A stretch of DNA of 64,000 bases. Source: JADJPO01 sp963750395 (GTDB taxonomy: Bacteria; Actinomycetota; Actinomycetes; Actinomycetales; Kineosporiaceae). A program made the translations under genes and the position numbers. The notes beneath the pieces are model-generated. The model was not told the origin of the DNA. It made no database searches and saw nothing but the letters and a program-made list of their open reading frames with translations. Numbering within the stretch: the first letter of the stretch is position 1; each line of letters starts with the position of its first letter. The DNA lies in assembly GCA_963750395.1 (NCBI GenBank), contig CAVVQM010000007.1, positions 62,001 through 126,000 on the forward strand, in the 5' to 3' direction. Below are positions 8,393 to 17,509 of this stretch, one piece after another.

Positions 8393-9709
8393 ATGAATGA
8401 CGGCTGGTCCTTCGAAACACGCCAGATCCACGCCGGGCAGGTGCCCGATCCGGTCACGGGGGCGCGCGCACTGCCGATCTACCAGACCACGTCCTACGTC
8501 TTCCGGGACACCGAGCACGCGGCGAACCTGTTCGCGCTCAGCGAGTTCGGAAACATCTACACACGCCTGATGAACCCGACCACTGACGTGGTGGAGCAGC
8601 GTCTGGCCAGCCTGGAGGGCGGCGTGGGCGCCCTGTTCGTGGCGAGCGGCCAGGCGGCCGAGCACCTGGCGCTGCTCAACCTGGCCGAGGTCGGTGACCA
8701 CGTCGTGGCCAGCCCGAGGTTGTACGGCGGCACGTACAACCTCCTGCACTACACCTTCCCCAAGATCGGCATCGAGGTCAGCTTCGTCGACGATGCCGAC
8801 GACCTCCAGTCCTGGCGGAACGCCGTCCGCCCGAACACCAAGGCCTTCTTCGGGGAGTCGATCTCCAATCCCAAGCAGGACGTGCTGGACATCGAGGGCG
8901 TTGCCGGAGTGGCTCACGAGGCGGGCGTGCCCCTGGTGGTCGACAACACCGTCGCCACGCCGTTCCTGGTCCGTCCCCTGGAGTGGGGCGCGGACATCGT
9001 CGTGCACTCCACCACCAAGTACCTGGGCGGTCACGGCACGGCGCTGGGTGGGGCGATCATCGACGGCGGCAGCTTCGACTTCGCCGCCCACCCCGAGCGG
9101 TACCCCAACTACAACCAGCCCGACCCCAGCTATCACGGGCTCGTCTACGCCCGCGACCTCGGAGTGGGCAGCCCCCTCGGCGCCAATCTGGCCTACATCC
9201 TCAAGGCCCGGGTGCAGCTGTTGCGCGACCTCGGCCCGGCCGCCTCACCCTTCAACGCCTTCTTGCTCGCCCAGGGGCTCGAGACGCTCAGCCTGCGCAT
9301 GGAGCGGCACGTGCAGAACGCCACCGCGGTGGCGCAGTGGCTGCAGTCCCGCGACGAGGTGGATTCCGTCGCCTACGCGGGTCTGCCCTCGAGCCCGTGG
9401 TACGAACTGGCGGGCAAGTACGCGCCACGGGGAGCCGGCGCCGTCCTGGCCTTCGAGATCGCCGGTGGGCTCGAGGCCGGAAAGCGGTTCGTCAATGCCC
9501 TGGAGCTGCACAGCCACGTCGCCAACATCGGCGATGTGCGCAGCCTGGTGATCCATCCCGCCTCGACGACCCACAGTCAGTTGTCCGCCGAGGAGCAGCA
9601 GGCCAGCGGGGTGACCCCGGGTCTGGTGCGTCTGGCCGTGGGGCTGGAGGCGATCGAGGACATCCTCGCCGACCTCGAGACCGGTTTCCGCGCGGCCAAG
9701 GAAGCCTGA
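8393..9709 (+). CDS. metY: O-acetylhomoserine sulfhydrylase
   Basis: A PLP-dependent Cys/Met-metabolism enzyme that makes homocysteine from O-acetylhomoserine and sulfide in methionine synthesis. 438 residues, as usual for MetY and longer than the roughly 390 of cystathionine gamma-synthases. The PLP lysine is K209 in HSTTKYLGGHG; the substrate and cofactor loops YTRLMNPT, ASGQAAEHLA and VVDNTVATPFL are intact, and the C-terminal LHSHVANIGDVRSLVIHPAST is diagnostic. Start ATG 8393 has GAGGAG at 8381-8386. The frame is open upstream through the riboswitch, so a caller could choose too early a start. Regulated by the SAM-IV element directly upstream. Confidence 0.95.
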   Translation: MNDGWSFETRQIHAGQVPDPVTGARALPIYQTTSYVFRDTEHAANLFALSEFGNIYTRLMNPTTDVVEQRLASLEGGVGALFVASGQAAEHLALLNLAEVGDHVVASPRLYGGTYNLLHYTFPKIGIEVSFVDDADDLQSWRNAVRPNTKAFFGESISNPKQDVLDIEGVAGVAHEAGVPLVVDNTVATPFLVRPLEWGADIVVHSTTKYLGGHGTALGGAIIDGGSFDFAAHPERYPNYNQPDPSYHGLVYARDLGVGSPLGANLAYILKARVQLLRDLGPAASPFNAFLLAQGLETLSLRMERHVQNATAVAQWLQSRDEVDSVAYAGLPSSPWYELAGKYAPRGAGAVLAFEIAGGLEAGKRFVNALELHSHVANIGDVRSLVIHPASTTHSQLSAEEQQASGVTPGLVRLAVGLEAIEDILADLETGFRAAKEA

Positions 9710-9716
9710 GCCTGGC

Positions 9717-9742
9717 GGGACCGCGCGCCTTTGCGGCGTCCC
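9717..9742. terminator. possible bidirectional hairpin between convergent genes
   Basis: gggac (9717-9721) pairs with gtccc (9738-9742), with further GC pairs possible inside, in the 38-bp gap between convergent metY and the NUDIX gene. No U-run follows, so this is only a candidate. Confidence 0.3.
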
Positions 9743-9747
9743 AGTCG

Positions 9748-10269
9748 TCATTCGGGTCGCCGGTCGACCCGGGCGGCGGCTTGGGCCGCCGCCCGGATGG
9801 CGTTGACCAGCTCGGGCCAGGCGAGGCGGAGGGCCGGGTGCAGCGGGTAGTGACCGACCTGGTCAAGGGGTACCCACTCCAGCCGTTCGGTCTCGGCGTT
9901 GCACCGCTCGACCCGCAGCGTGGGCGGGGCCAGGGCGAGCACGTAGGTGTAGCGCCAGTCGTCGTGGTCCAGCCCGGGCAGAGTGGCCAGCACTCTCAGG
10001 TGTCGCGGGTCGGCGCCGACCTCCTCGTCGGCCTCTCGCAGCGCCGCGCTCACGACGTCCTCATGACTGTCGCGTGCCCCGCCGGGCAGCGCCCAGGTGC
10101 CGCCCTGATGGGTCCAGTCCGCCCGCAGTTGGAGCAACAGGGAGATGGCCGGGTCGGGCCCTGGGCCGGGAAGGGAGCGCAGAACGGCCAGACCGGCGGC
10201 TCCGTGCAGGCCCCAGTGACGTAGTCCGCAGCGACACCTGACCCAGCCGTTTCCGTCGCCAGGCGTCAT
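9748..10269 (-). CDS. NUDIX hydrolase
   Basis: A 173-residue nucleoside-diphosphate-X hydrolase. The complete Nudix box GGARDSHEDVVSAALREADEEVGA is present (it is exactly Gx5Ex7REUxEExGU), preceded by GGTWALPGG. The N-terminus has a short CRCG motif with two cysteines (RCRCGLRHWG), which some actinobacterial members carry. The substrate cannot be told from the sequence. ATG 10269 is preferred over the in-frame start 20 codons earlier because the extension is Arg/Pro-rich and lacks conservation. Confidence 0.88.
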   Translation of the reverse strand: MTPGDGNGWVRCRCGLRHWGLHGAAGLAVLRSLPGPGPDPAISLLLQLRADWTHQGGTWALPGGARDSHEDVVSAALREADEEVGADPRHLRVLATLPGLDHDDWRYTYVLALAPPTLRVERCNAETERLEWVPLDQVGHYPLHPALRLAWPELVNAIRAAAQAAARVDRRPE

Positions 10270-10345
10270 GGCGTTCAGGTTAGGTCGCCGCCGGGGTGCA
10301 GACCCGGCTCGAACTGCCTCGAACTGCACGGTAGTTTGCTCCGCG

Positions 10346-10362
10346 GGTGACGTCAGGTCACC
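10346..10362. promoter_or_regulatory. perfect inverted repeat upstream of a universal stress gene
   Basis: GGTGAC (10346-10351) and GTCACC (10357-10362) separated by 5 bp, 22 bp before the ATG at 10384. A direct 10-bp duplication, ctcgaactgc, lies just upstream. It could be an operator or a leader hairpin; no regulator can be assigned. Confidence 0.45.
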
Positions 10363-10383
10363 GACACCGCGGAAGGTGGATCA

Positions 10384-10788
10384 ATGTCGATCATCGTGGG
10401 CTATATCGCCACTGCTGAGGGGCGCGCCGCGCTGCGCCGTGCGGCCGAGGAGTGCACTCTGCGTCACACGCAGCTGGTTGTCGTCAACTCGAATCGGGGC
10501 GGCCGCGAACTGGATGACGACGAGGCGGTCAAGTACGAGATCGAGTTGGACTCGGTGCGCCGCGATCTCGATGCCAAGGGTCTGGACCACGAGGTCCGTC
10601 ACCTCGTGCGCGGCCTGGAACCGGCAGAGGATCTGATCGCCGTCGCCGAGGAGACCGACGCCACCATGATCGTGATCGGGCTGCGCCGACGCTCTGCCGT
10701 CGGCAAGTTGCTCTTGGGCTCCAATGCGCAGCGGATCCTCCTGGACGCCCCGTGCCCGGTGCTCGCGGTGAAGGCCGATCCGGCGTGA
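10384..10788 (+). CDS. universal stress protein (UspA family)
   Basis: A 134-residue single-domain Usp. The N-terminal strand SIIVGYIATAEG and the C-terminal nucleotide-binding stretch VIGLRRRSAVGKLLLGSNAQ (the G-2x-x-9x-GS type ATP loop) are both present, followed by ILLDAPCPVLAV. This suggests the ATP-binding subclass. It overlaps the next gene through GTGA, so the two are probably translationally coupled. Confidence 0.9.
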   Translation: MSIIVGYIATAEGRAALRRAAEECTLRHTQLVVVNSNRGGRELDDDEAVKYEIELDSVRRDLDAKGLDHEVRHLVRGLEPAEDLIAVAEETDATMIVIGLRRRSAVGKLLLGSNAQRILLDAPCPVLAVKADPA

Positions 10789-11381
10789 CCTCCGGCGCCC
10801 GGCGATTGGTCCTGGCGCAGGATCCGACCGCCGACGACCTGCTCAGCCGTGACCCGTTCGCCCTGTTGGTGGGCATGCTGCTTGACCAGCAGTTCCCCAT
10901 GGAGCGGGCGTTCGCGGGGCCGGCTCTGATCGCGGAGCGAATGGGCGTGTCCCGTCTCGACCCTGCCGAGGTGGCAGGCGTCGACGAGGAGACCTTCACG
11001 ACGCTGATGACCGGCCCCCCGGCGGTGCACCGCTACCCGGCCAGCATGGGCCGGCGGGTTCAGGCGCTGGCGGCCCACGTTGTCGAGCATCACGAGGGCC
11101 GCGCCGAGGCCCTGTGGGGCGACGCGGGCGAGATCACCGGTGAGCAGCTGCTGGCCCGATTGAGAACCCTGCCCGGCTTCGGGGCTCAGAAGGCGAAGAT
11201 CTTCCTGGCGCTGCTGGCCAAGCAGTTGGACGTGGCGCCGGACGGCTGGCGCGCGGTGGTCGGGGACTACGGCCAGGACGGTTACCGGTCCGTGGCCGAC
11301 GTGGTCGACGCCGAGTCCCTGCAGAAGGTCCGCGACCACAAGAAGGCCATGAAGGAGGCGGCGCGCGCCGCACGTGGCTGA
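10785..11381 (+). CDS. HhH-GPD family base-excision repair-like protein
   Basis: A 198-residue protein of the HhH-GPD superfamily (DNA glycosylases). DPFALLVGMLLDQQFPMERAF at the N-terminus and the helix-hairpin-helix LRTLPGFGAQKAKIFLALL fit the actinobacterial subfamily of uncharacterised HhH-GPD proteins. No 4Fe-4S cysteine loop is present. The expected catalytic Asp region near the C-terminus (VVGDYGQDGYRSVADV) is divergent, so activity is uncertain. Start GTG 10785 overlaps the uspA-family stop. Confidence 0.85.
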   Translation: MTSGARRLVLAQDPTADDLLSRDPFALLVGMLLDQQFPMERAFAGPALIAERMGVSRLDPAEVAGVDEETFTTLMTGPPAVHRYPASMGRRVQALAAHVVEHHEGRAEALWGDAGEITGEQLLARLRTLPGFGAQKAKIFLALLAKQLDVAPDGWRAVVGDYGQDGYRSVADVVDAESLQKVRDHKKAMKEAARAARG

Positions 11382-11552
11382 ATGTGCCCATCGGTTCCTG
11401 ACGTGCAAGAATATTGCGTTGAGCCGAACGGCATGTTCCGGCGTCCCTCGACGTTGTCACCAGCTGGGTGCACCCCTGTCGTGACGGCGTGGGTGCGTGC
11501 CCGTTGGTAGCCCCAGGTTCAACGCCAGCTTCTCGCGACGGAAAGGCAGTCC

Positions 11553-12899
11553 GTGTCGTCGGTCCCGGCATCCCGTTCCCACAGTCCCTCGGTCGACACC
11601 GAGGGCGATGTGGAGCAGACCCAGAACAGCACGTCTGATCGAACCGTCCTGGCGGCCCCGTCGAGGGCGACCACGACGGCCCCCGTGAAACGGTCCTCCA
11701 GGGCCAAGCCCGCCGAGTCCGCCGAGACGGCGGAGGATGAGACCAAGCCCGCCAGGCGCCGCTCCAGGCCGGCGGCCAAGAAGGGGGCGGCGAAGACGAC
11801 CGCCCGGAAGGCGTCCGGCAAGGTCGAGGACGCCGACACCGACGACGCCGACGGCGAGGGTCCTGACTCGGCCGAGTCGGACGGCGAGACCACGGCCGCC
11901 GGGGGCAAGGGCGCGCAGGAGGAGGCGGGCGCCTTCGTCCTGACGGACGACGACGACGACGCTCCCGCGCAGCAGGTCGCCACCGCGGGCGCCACGGCTG
12001 ACCCGGTCAAGGACTACCTCAAGCAGATCGGCCGTGTGGCACTGCTGAACGCCGAGCAGGAGGTCGAGCTCGCCAAGCGCATCGAGGCCGGTCTGTTCGC
12101 CGAGGAGCGACTGAATTCCGGCGCCAGACTGGACACCAAGCCGCGCCGCGAACTCCAGTGGATCGCCGAGGACGGGCGTCGGGCCAAGAACCACCTGCTC
12201 GAGGCCAACCTGCGGCTCGTCGTGTCCCTGGCCAAGCGATACACCGGTCGCGGCATGCTCTTCCTCGACCTGATCCAGGAGGGCAACCTGGGTCTGATCC
12301 GCGCCGTCGAGAAGTTCGATTACACCAAGGGCTACAAGTTCTCCACGTACGCCACCTGGTGGATCCGGCAGGCGATCACCCGGGCCATGGCCGACCAGGC
12401 CCGCACCATCCGGATCCCGGTGCACATGGTCGAGGTGATCAACAAGCTGGCCCGCGTCCAGCGCCAGATGCTGCAGGATCTGGGTCGCGAGCCCACGCCG
12501 GAGGAGCTGGCCAAGGAGCTGGACATGACCCCGGAGAAGGTGGTCGAGGTCCAGAAGTACGGTCGAGAGCCGATCTCCCTGCACACTCCGCTCGGCGAGG
12601 ACGGCGACAGCGAGTTCGGCGACCTGATCGAGGACTCCGAGGCCGTCGTCCCGGCCGACGCCGTCTCGTTCACGCTGCTCCAGGAGCAGCTGCACTCGGT
12701 GCTGGACACCCTGTCCGAGCGGGAGGCGGGGGTGGTCTCGATGCGGTTCGGGCTCACCGACGGTCAGCCCAAGACTCTCGACGAGATCGGCAAGGTCTAC
12801 GGGGTGACCCGCGAGCGGATCCGTCAGATCGAGTCCAAGACCATGTCCAAACTGCGTCACCCGAGCCGTTCCCAGGTGCTGCGCGACTACCTCGACTGA
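11553..12899 (+). CDS. rpoD: principal RNA polymerase sigma factor (sigma-70/HrdB/SigA)
   Basis: A 448-residue group 1 sigma factor. Residues 1-150 are a low-complexity, Ala/Lys/Glu/Asp-rich extension typical of actinobacterial HrdB/SigA. Then region 1.2 (DPVKDYLKQIGRVALLNAEQ), region 2 (EANLRLVVSLAKRYTGRGM, IQEGNLGLIRAVEKFDY, KGYKFSTYATWWIRQAI), region 3 and region 4 (LDEIGKVYGVTRERIRQIES). GTG 11553 is preceded by GGAAAGG. The 170-bp upstream gap has the sequence gcaagaatattgcg, a possible -10/operator area. It starts a conserved neighbourhood with DUF456, DUF7455 and parE. Confidence 0.97.
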   Translation: MSSVPASRSHSPSVDTEGDVEQTQNSTSDRTVLAAPSRATTTAPVKRSSRAKPAESAETAEDETKPARRRSRPAAKKGAAKTTARKASGKVEDADTDDADGEGPDSAESDGETTAAGGKGAQEEAGAFVLTDDDDDAPAQQVATAGATADPVKDYLKQIGRVALLNAEQEVELAKRIEAGLFAEERLNSGARLDTKPRRELQWIAEDGRRAKNHLLEANLRLVVSLAKRYTGRGMLFLDLIQEGNLGLIRAVEKFDYTKGYKFSTYATWWIRQAITRAMADQARTIRIPVHMVEVINKLARVQRQMLQDLGREPTPEELAKELDMTPEKVVEVQKYGREPISLHTPLGEDGDSEFGDLIEDSEAVVPADAVSFTLLQEQLHSVLDTLSEREAGVVSMRFGLTDGQPKTLDEIGKVYGVTRERIRQIESKTMSKLRHPSRSQVLRDYLD

Positions 12900-12928
12900 G
12901 GCCCGCGGGCGGGACTGGCCGGCCGGGG

Positions 12929-13408
12929 TCAGGCCAGCAACAGCGCCCCGACCCACACCGCGGCCATGAGCAGGCCGGCCGTCATCTCGATGAGCATGCT
13001 GATGCCGACGGCTTTGAGCGCGGCCACGGTCGAGGGCCACGCCAGGCTGTTGTCGTCCAGCCGAATGCGCTCGGCCAGGTAGATCCCCGCCACGAAGCCG
13101 ATGAACAGGCCCAGGACCGGGATGACGAAGAAGCCCAGGACGCCCAGCAGGGCGCCCAGGCCCAGGGTCGACCAGGGCACTCCGGCGGTGCGCATCCTCC
13201 GGCCCGGGATGAGGTACTTGACCACGCTGCCCAGAATCATGATCGCGGTGGCGATGGACAGCACCGCCCAGGCCATCGGGGTGCGCAGGGACAGCGCCCA
13301 GACCCCGACTCCGACCCAGATCAGCAGCAGGCCCGGCAGGACGGGCAGAACGATGCCGGCGAGCCCGACGGCGATCAGCACGCCGGCCAGCAGGGTCACG
13401 GGCTCCAC
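12929..13408 (-). CDS. DUF456 family membrane protein
   Basis: A 159-residue integral membrane protein with about five hydrophobic segments, including LLAGVLIAVGLAGIVLPVLPG (family hallmark), WAVLSIATAIMILGS and GLFIGFVAGIYLAER (a glycine-zipper-like helix). DUF456 proteins have no assigned function. The gene converges with rpoD, 29 bp away. Confidence 0.88.
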   Translation of the reverse strand: MEPVTLLAGVLIAVGLAGIVLPVLPGLLLIWVGVGVWALSLRTPMAWAVLSIATAIMILGSVVKYLIPGRRMRTAGVPWSTLGLGALLGVLGFFVIPVLGLFIGFVAGIYLAERIRLDDNSLAWPSTVAALKAVGISMLIEMTAGLLMAAVWVGALLLA

Positions 13409-13447
13409 GGCAGGAGCCTATGCCGCCCGGGCGTGGGCCGGCTGCGG

Positions 13448-13675
13448 TCAGCGTTCGTCGATCGGCGCGACCGCCGGCGTGCCCCTCAGCAGATCGGACT
13501 CGTCGTGGATCTGTGCCTCCGCACCGCGCAGCGCGTCCTCGTGGGCGCGGCCGTGGTGGGCGCAGAACAGCAGTTCCCCACCGGCGGGCAGGGTGACCTT
13601 GATGTAGGCGCGGGCGCCGCATCGGTCGCAGCGGTCGGTCGCGCTCAACGACGCGGTGGCGACGGTGGCGTTCAT
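13448..13675 (-). CDS. small zinc-ribbon-like protein (DUF7455 type)
   Basis: A 75-residue protein with CDRCGAR and, 20 residues on, LFCAHHGR, giving a Cys-x2-Cys plus Cys-x2-His arrangement that could bind one zinc. It is a common small actinobacterial protein encoded beside rpoD and parE. Role unknown. Transcribed divergently from parE. Confidence 0.85.
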   Translation of the reverse strand: MNATVATASLSATDRCDRCGARAYIKVTLPAGGELLFCAHHGRAHEDALRGAEAQIHDESDLLRGTPAVAPIDER

Positions 13676-14003
13676 AGCGGGCCTCCTTCGGAGCTACTCA
13701 GGCCGACGTACCCATCCCGTCGGCTGATCCTCTCGGGACAACAGTCAACCAGCAGCGATGCTTCCAGAAGGCCACGCACGAGCGCGTTCGCTGTCCGCGA
13801 AGTCACACGGCGTGACGATGGCCCCCCGGCGTCGCGGTCGCGGCCTCCGGGCGCGGGCGTGTCGCCACCGACTGCGCCCGGACCCGGCGACGTGGCGGGG
13901 TAGCCTCGAACCGGACAGGCATCATGCGTACAGATGTACGATCGGGTCCGGCGGGGTCGTACTCCGGGACCCGACCGGCCGATGACATCGGGAGGCACTC
14001 TCA
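13676..14003. other. intergenic region with a perfect palindrome before parE
   Basis: 328 bp between divergent genes. I see no convincing gene; the frames on either strand lack conserved motifs. It contains the perfect inverted repeat CGTACA-GA-TGTACG at 13927-13940, about 64 bp before the parE start, a candidate operator. A GGAGG at 13991-13995 is the parE ribosome binding site. Confidence 0.6.
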
Positions 14004-16172
14004 GTGGCGGTCCAGCCGATCGAAACAGGCAGGGGCGGACGGCGCGCCGCCGCGTCCACGGCCTCCGACTACACCGCTCGCCATCTGTCGGTGCTCGAGG
14101 GTCTCGAAGCGGTGCGCAAGCGACCGGGTATGTACATCGGCTCCACCGACTCCCGCGGTCTGATGCACTGCCTGTGGGAGATCATCGACAACTCGGTCGA
14201 CGAGGCTCTGGGCGGTCACTGCCACCACATCGAGGTGACGTTGCACGCCGACGGCTCGGTCGAGGTCGCGGACGACGGCCGGGGCATCCCGGTGGATGTC
14301 GAGCCGAAGACCGGGTTGTGCGGCGTCGAGGTGGTCTTCACCAAGCTGCACGCAGGCGGCAAGTTCGGTGGTGGCTCCTACGCGGCGTCCGGCGGGCTGC
14401 ACGGGGTCGGCGCCAGCGTGGTCAACGCCCTGTCGGCCCGGCTGGACGTCGAGGTCGACCGCGGCGGGAAGACCCACGCGATGAGCTTCCGGCGCGGCGA
14501 GCCGGGCATGTTCTCCGACCCCGCCGTCGGCTGCGCCGTCACCGGACACCGAGTTCACCCCCTTCGTCGATCGCAGCGAGCTGCGCATCACGGGCCGGGT
14601 CAAGCGGGGCGTGACCGGGACCCGGGTGCGCTACTGGGCCGATCGGCAGATCTTCCTCGCCGACGCCGCCTTCGCCTACGACGAGCTGGTCACCCGGGCC
14701 CGGCAGACCAGCTACCTGGTGCCCGGTCTGACCATCGTGCTGCGAGACGAGCGCGGGCTGCCGGGGACGGCGGGCGCCGAGGGTCCGCACGAGGAGACCT
14801 TCCTGCACGAGGGCGGTATCGCCGAGTTCGTCGACTTCCTCTCCGGCGGGCGAGCCGGTCACCGACACCTGGCGGCTGCAGGGCTCAGGCTCGTTCACCG
14901 AGACGGTCCCGGTCCTGGACGACCGTGGGCACATGAATCCCACCGAGCGTGGAGCGCGAGTGCCAGGTCGACATCGCGCTGCGCTGGGACACCGGGTACG
15001 AGACCGAGGTCCGCTCCTTCGTCAACATCATCGCCACCCCGAAGGGGGGCACCCACGTCGCCGGCTTCGACCAGGCGATGGTCAAGGTGTTCCGACAGGC
15101 GGTCGGGGACAACGCCCGGCGGCTGAAGTTCAACGCCAAGGACGACCGGCTGGACAAGGACGACGTGATCGAGGGCCTGACCGCCGTGGTGACGGTCAGG
15201 CTGGCTGAACCGCAGTTCGAGGGCCAGACGAAGGAGGTGCTCGGCACCAACGCGGTGCGCCGGGTCGTCGCCGGCGTCGTCGAGCGCGAACTCGGTGCCG
15301 TGCTGAGCTCGACCAAGCGGACCGAGAAGGCGCAGGCCGCGGTCCTGCTGGAGAAGGTGGTCGGGGCCATGCGCACCCGCGTCGCCGCCCGGCAGCACAA
15401 GGAGGTCAGCCGACGCAAGAACGCGTTGGAGTCCTCCTCGCTGCCGGCCAAGCTGGTCGACTGCCGCAGCGACGACATCGAGCGGTCCGAGCTGTTCATC
15501 GTCGAGGGGGACTCCGCGCTCGGGACCGCTCGACGGGCCCGGGACAGCGAGTTCCAGGCGTTGCTGCCCATCCGGGGCAAGATCCTCAACGTCCAGAAGG
15601 CCAGCGTCTCGGACATGCTCAAGAACACCGAGTGCGCCTCGATCATCCAGGTGATCGGTGCCGGCTCCGGGCGTACCTTCGACCTCGAGGCCGCTCGTTA
15701 CGGCAAGATCATCCTGATGTCGGATGCCGACGTGGACGGCGCTCACATCCGGACCCTGCTGCTCACCCTGTTCTTCCGGTACATGCGCCCGCTGGTCGAG
15801 GCCGGCAGGGTGTACGCGGCGGTGCCGCCGCTGCACCGGGTGGAGATCGTCAACGCCGGCAGGAAGAAGAACGAGTACGTCTACACCTACTCCGACGTCG
15901 AGCTGCACAGAGTCATCGCCGCCCTGGACAAGAAGGGCCGTACCTACAAGAACCCTCCGCAGCGCTACAAGGGCCTGGGGGAGATGGACGCGGATCAGCT
16001 TGCCGAGACCACCATGGACCCGCGCCATCGCGCCCTGCGCAGGGTCCGCACCGCCGACCTGGACGCCGCGACCCGCGTCTTCGAACTGCTGATGGGCAAC
16101 GATGTCGCGCCGCGCAAGGAGTTCATCGTGGCCGGCGCCGCGCGACTGGACCGGGACCAGATCGACGCCTGA
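14004..16172 (+). CDS. parE: DNA topoisomerase IV subunit B, frame interrupted three times
   Basis: ATPase subunit of a type IIA topoisomerase (GyrB/ParE). I prefer ParE because it lies beside rpoD and is paired with a separate parC-type subunit at 23.4-27.1 kb, as in other actinobacteria. The GHKL motifs IDNSVDEALGG, DDGRGIPV and GGLHGVGASVVNAL are present, then the TOPRIM motifs FIVEGDSALG and DADVDGAHI and the C-terminal RYKGLGEMDADQL. Three +1 shifts interrupt the frame: near 14544 (extra g), 14848-14850 (ggg for gg) and 14947-14948. Removing one base at each restores an unbroken protein of about 721 residues. Start GTG 14004 has a GGAGG. Given the gene's importance I read the shifts as sequence errors. 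Confidence 0.9.
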
Positions 16173-16202
16173 GGCCTGTGCGAAACCGGGTCCGCGCCGA
16201 GA

Positions 16203-17480
16203 TCAGCCCGGCCCGGTGGCCACGTGGCCCGCGGGGTCGTCCAGGACGCCCTGAAGGACCAGAAGCGCCGCGCCTGTGGCGGCGAGGTTCTCACCGCCCA
16301 CCGCGGTGAGCGTGGGCGGGCTCCACCGCGCGGCCAGGACCCGGCGGTCCAACTCCCGGGTGATCGTCGGACGTAGGTCCTCGAGCAGCAGGGCCAGATC
16401 ACCGCCGAGCACCACCGTCGGGATGTCCAAGAGGTTCACCGCGTCGGCCAGCGCGACACCGAGGGCGTGTCCCGCCCGTTCGAGAGCCTGTGCGACACCT
16501 CGGTGACCGGCGTGGGCCAGGGCGGACAGGTCCTGGGTGGGCAGATCGGGGTCCACGCCGGCGGCCTCGCGCAGCGCGTGCCGGCCGGCGTAGCGCTCCA
16601 GGCACCCGCGGGACCCGCAGCGACAGGACGGCCCGGCGGGATCCACGCTCAGGTGCCCGATCTCGCCGGCCCAGCCGTGCCGCCCACTCAGGGCCTTGCC
16701 GTCCAACACGATCGAGCCGCCGATGCCGACCTCGGCGGACACATGGATGAAGTCCCGGTGCGGTCCCGGGCGGCCCGGCCGTTCCTGAGCGATCGCCCGT
16801 GCTGCCAGATCGGCCTCGTTGCCGAGGTGAAGGGCCCCGCCGAACAACGCCTTCGGTCCGATCAACAGCTCCGGGACGACGTCGTGCCAGCCGAGGTTGG
16901 GCGCTGCGAGCAGGCGCCGCGCCCCGTCGGCGCCACCGTTCGGGCCGGGTTCGATCAGGCCGGGCAGGGCGAGACCGGTGCCGACCACACGCACTCCCGC
17001 CGGGGTCGACCGATGCATCTCGGACAACAGGTCGGCGAGACGACGCAGTGTCCCGCCCGGTTCGGAACCCACCAGGTCGGCGTCCTCGGTCCGTTCGGTC
17101 AGGACGGCGCCGGACAGGTCGACCAGTCGCAGCACCAGGCGTGAGGCGGTCACTTCCATGCCGATCGCCGCCGGCCCGCCCCGCGCGGCGACCAACGGCA
17201 CGGCGGGCCGCCCGCGCCCATTGGCGGTGGCTGGTGAGAGTTCCTCCAGCAGCCCGGCGGCGACCAGTTCATCGACGAGCCGGGACGCCGTGGAGCGCGT
17301 CATCCCGGTCGAAGCGGCGAGGTCGGCGCGCGACGGCGGCTCGTCCGCGGCACAGACCAGAGCGGTCAGCAGCCGCAGATTGGCCTGTCGCAGATCGGCC
17401 TGTCGCAGCGTGGCCTGGCGAGCCGTTCCCGCCGGCGCCGGTCGTTGACCGGAAGCCGTCGCGGGATTAAGTTTTACCAT
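16203..17480 (-). CDS. ROK family transcriptional repressor, divergent from xylA
   Basis: A 425-residue XylR-like repressor: an N-terminal winged helix-turn-helix (SRADLAASTGMTRSTASRLVDEL) followed by a ROK sugar-kinase-like domain with GIGGSIVLDGK, GWAGEIGHLSVDP and the zinc motif CRCGSRGCLE. The catalytic aspartate region of kinases is not needed in regulators. Gene order suggests it senses xylose and represses xylA, which starts 30 bp away. Residues 20-37 contain three degenerate copies of RQAxLRQA (ATLRQADLRQANLR), encoded by a 12-bp repeat. Start ATG 17480 lies inside a palindrome. A TAGGAT box 7 nt upstream suggests a leaderless transcript. Confidence 0.88.
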   Translation of the reverse strand: MVKLNPATASGQRPAPAGTARQATLRQADLRQANLRLLTALVCAADEPPSRADLAASTGMTRSTASRLVDELVAAGLLEELSPATANGRGRPAVPLVAARGGPAAIGMEVTASRLVLRLVDLSGAVLTERTEDADLVGSEPGGTLRRLADLLSEMHRSTPAGVRVVGTGLALPGLIEPGPNGGADGARRLLAAPNLGWHDVVPELLIGPKALFGGALHLGNEADLAARAIAQERPGRPGPHRDFIHVSAEVGIGGSIVLDGKALSGRHGWAGEIGHLSVDPAGPSCRCGSRGCLERYAGRHALREAAGVDPDLPTQDLSALAHAGHRGVAQALERAGHALGVALADAVNLLDIPTVVLGGDLALLLEDLRPTITRELDRRVLAARWSPPTLTAVGGENLAATGAALLVLQGVLDDPAGHVATGPG

Positions 17481-17485
17481 GAAAC
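17471..17485. promoter_or_regulatory. candidate ROK operator between xylA and its repressor
   Basis: The interrupted palindrome gttttaccatgaaac (GTTTnAnnnTnAAAC) covers the repressor's own start codon and lies 25 bp upstream of the xylA ATG. Binding here could block both divergent genes at once. It does not resemble the palindrome before xylF at 48.5 kb. Confidence 0.5.
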
Positions 17486-17509
17486 AAATCCTACTCCGGA
17501 GGTCGTCCG

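Noticed and set aside
10310..10330. LexA/SOS box suggested by the repeated tcgaac upstream of the universal stress gene
   Set aside because: The two tcgaac elements are in direct, not inverted, orientation, so they do not form the actinobacterial SOS palindrome.
11457..13622. 721-codon minus-strand frame over rpoD
   Set aside because: Antisense to the sigma factor and in another frame of the DUF456/DUF7455 genes; no family motif.
13672..13998. 108-codon minus-strand frame between DUF7455 and parE
   Set aside because: It occupies the divergent promoter region, overlaps the DUF7455 start and has no conservation pattern.
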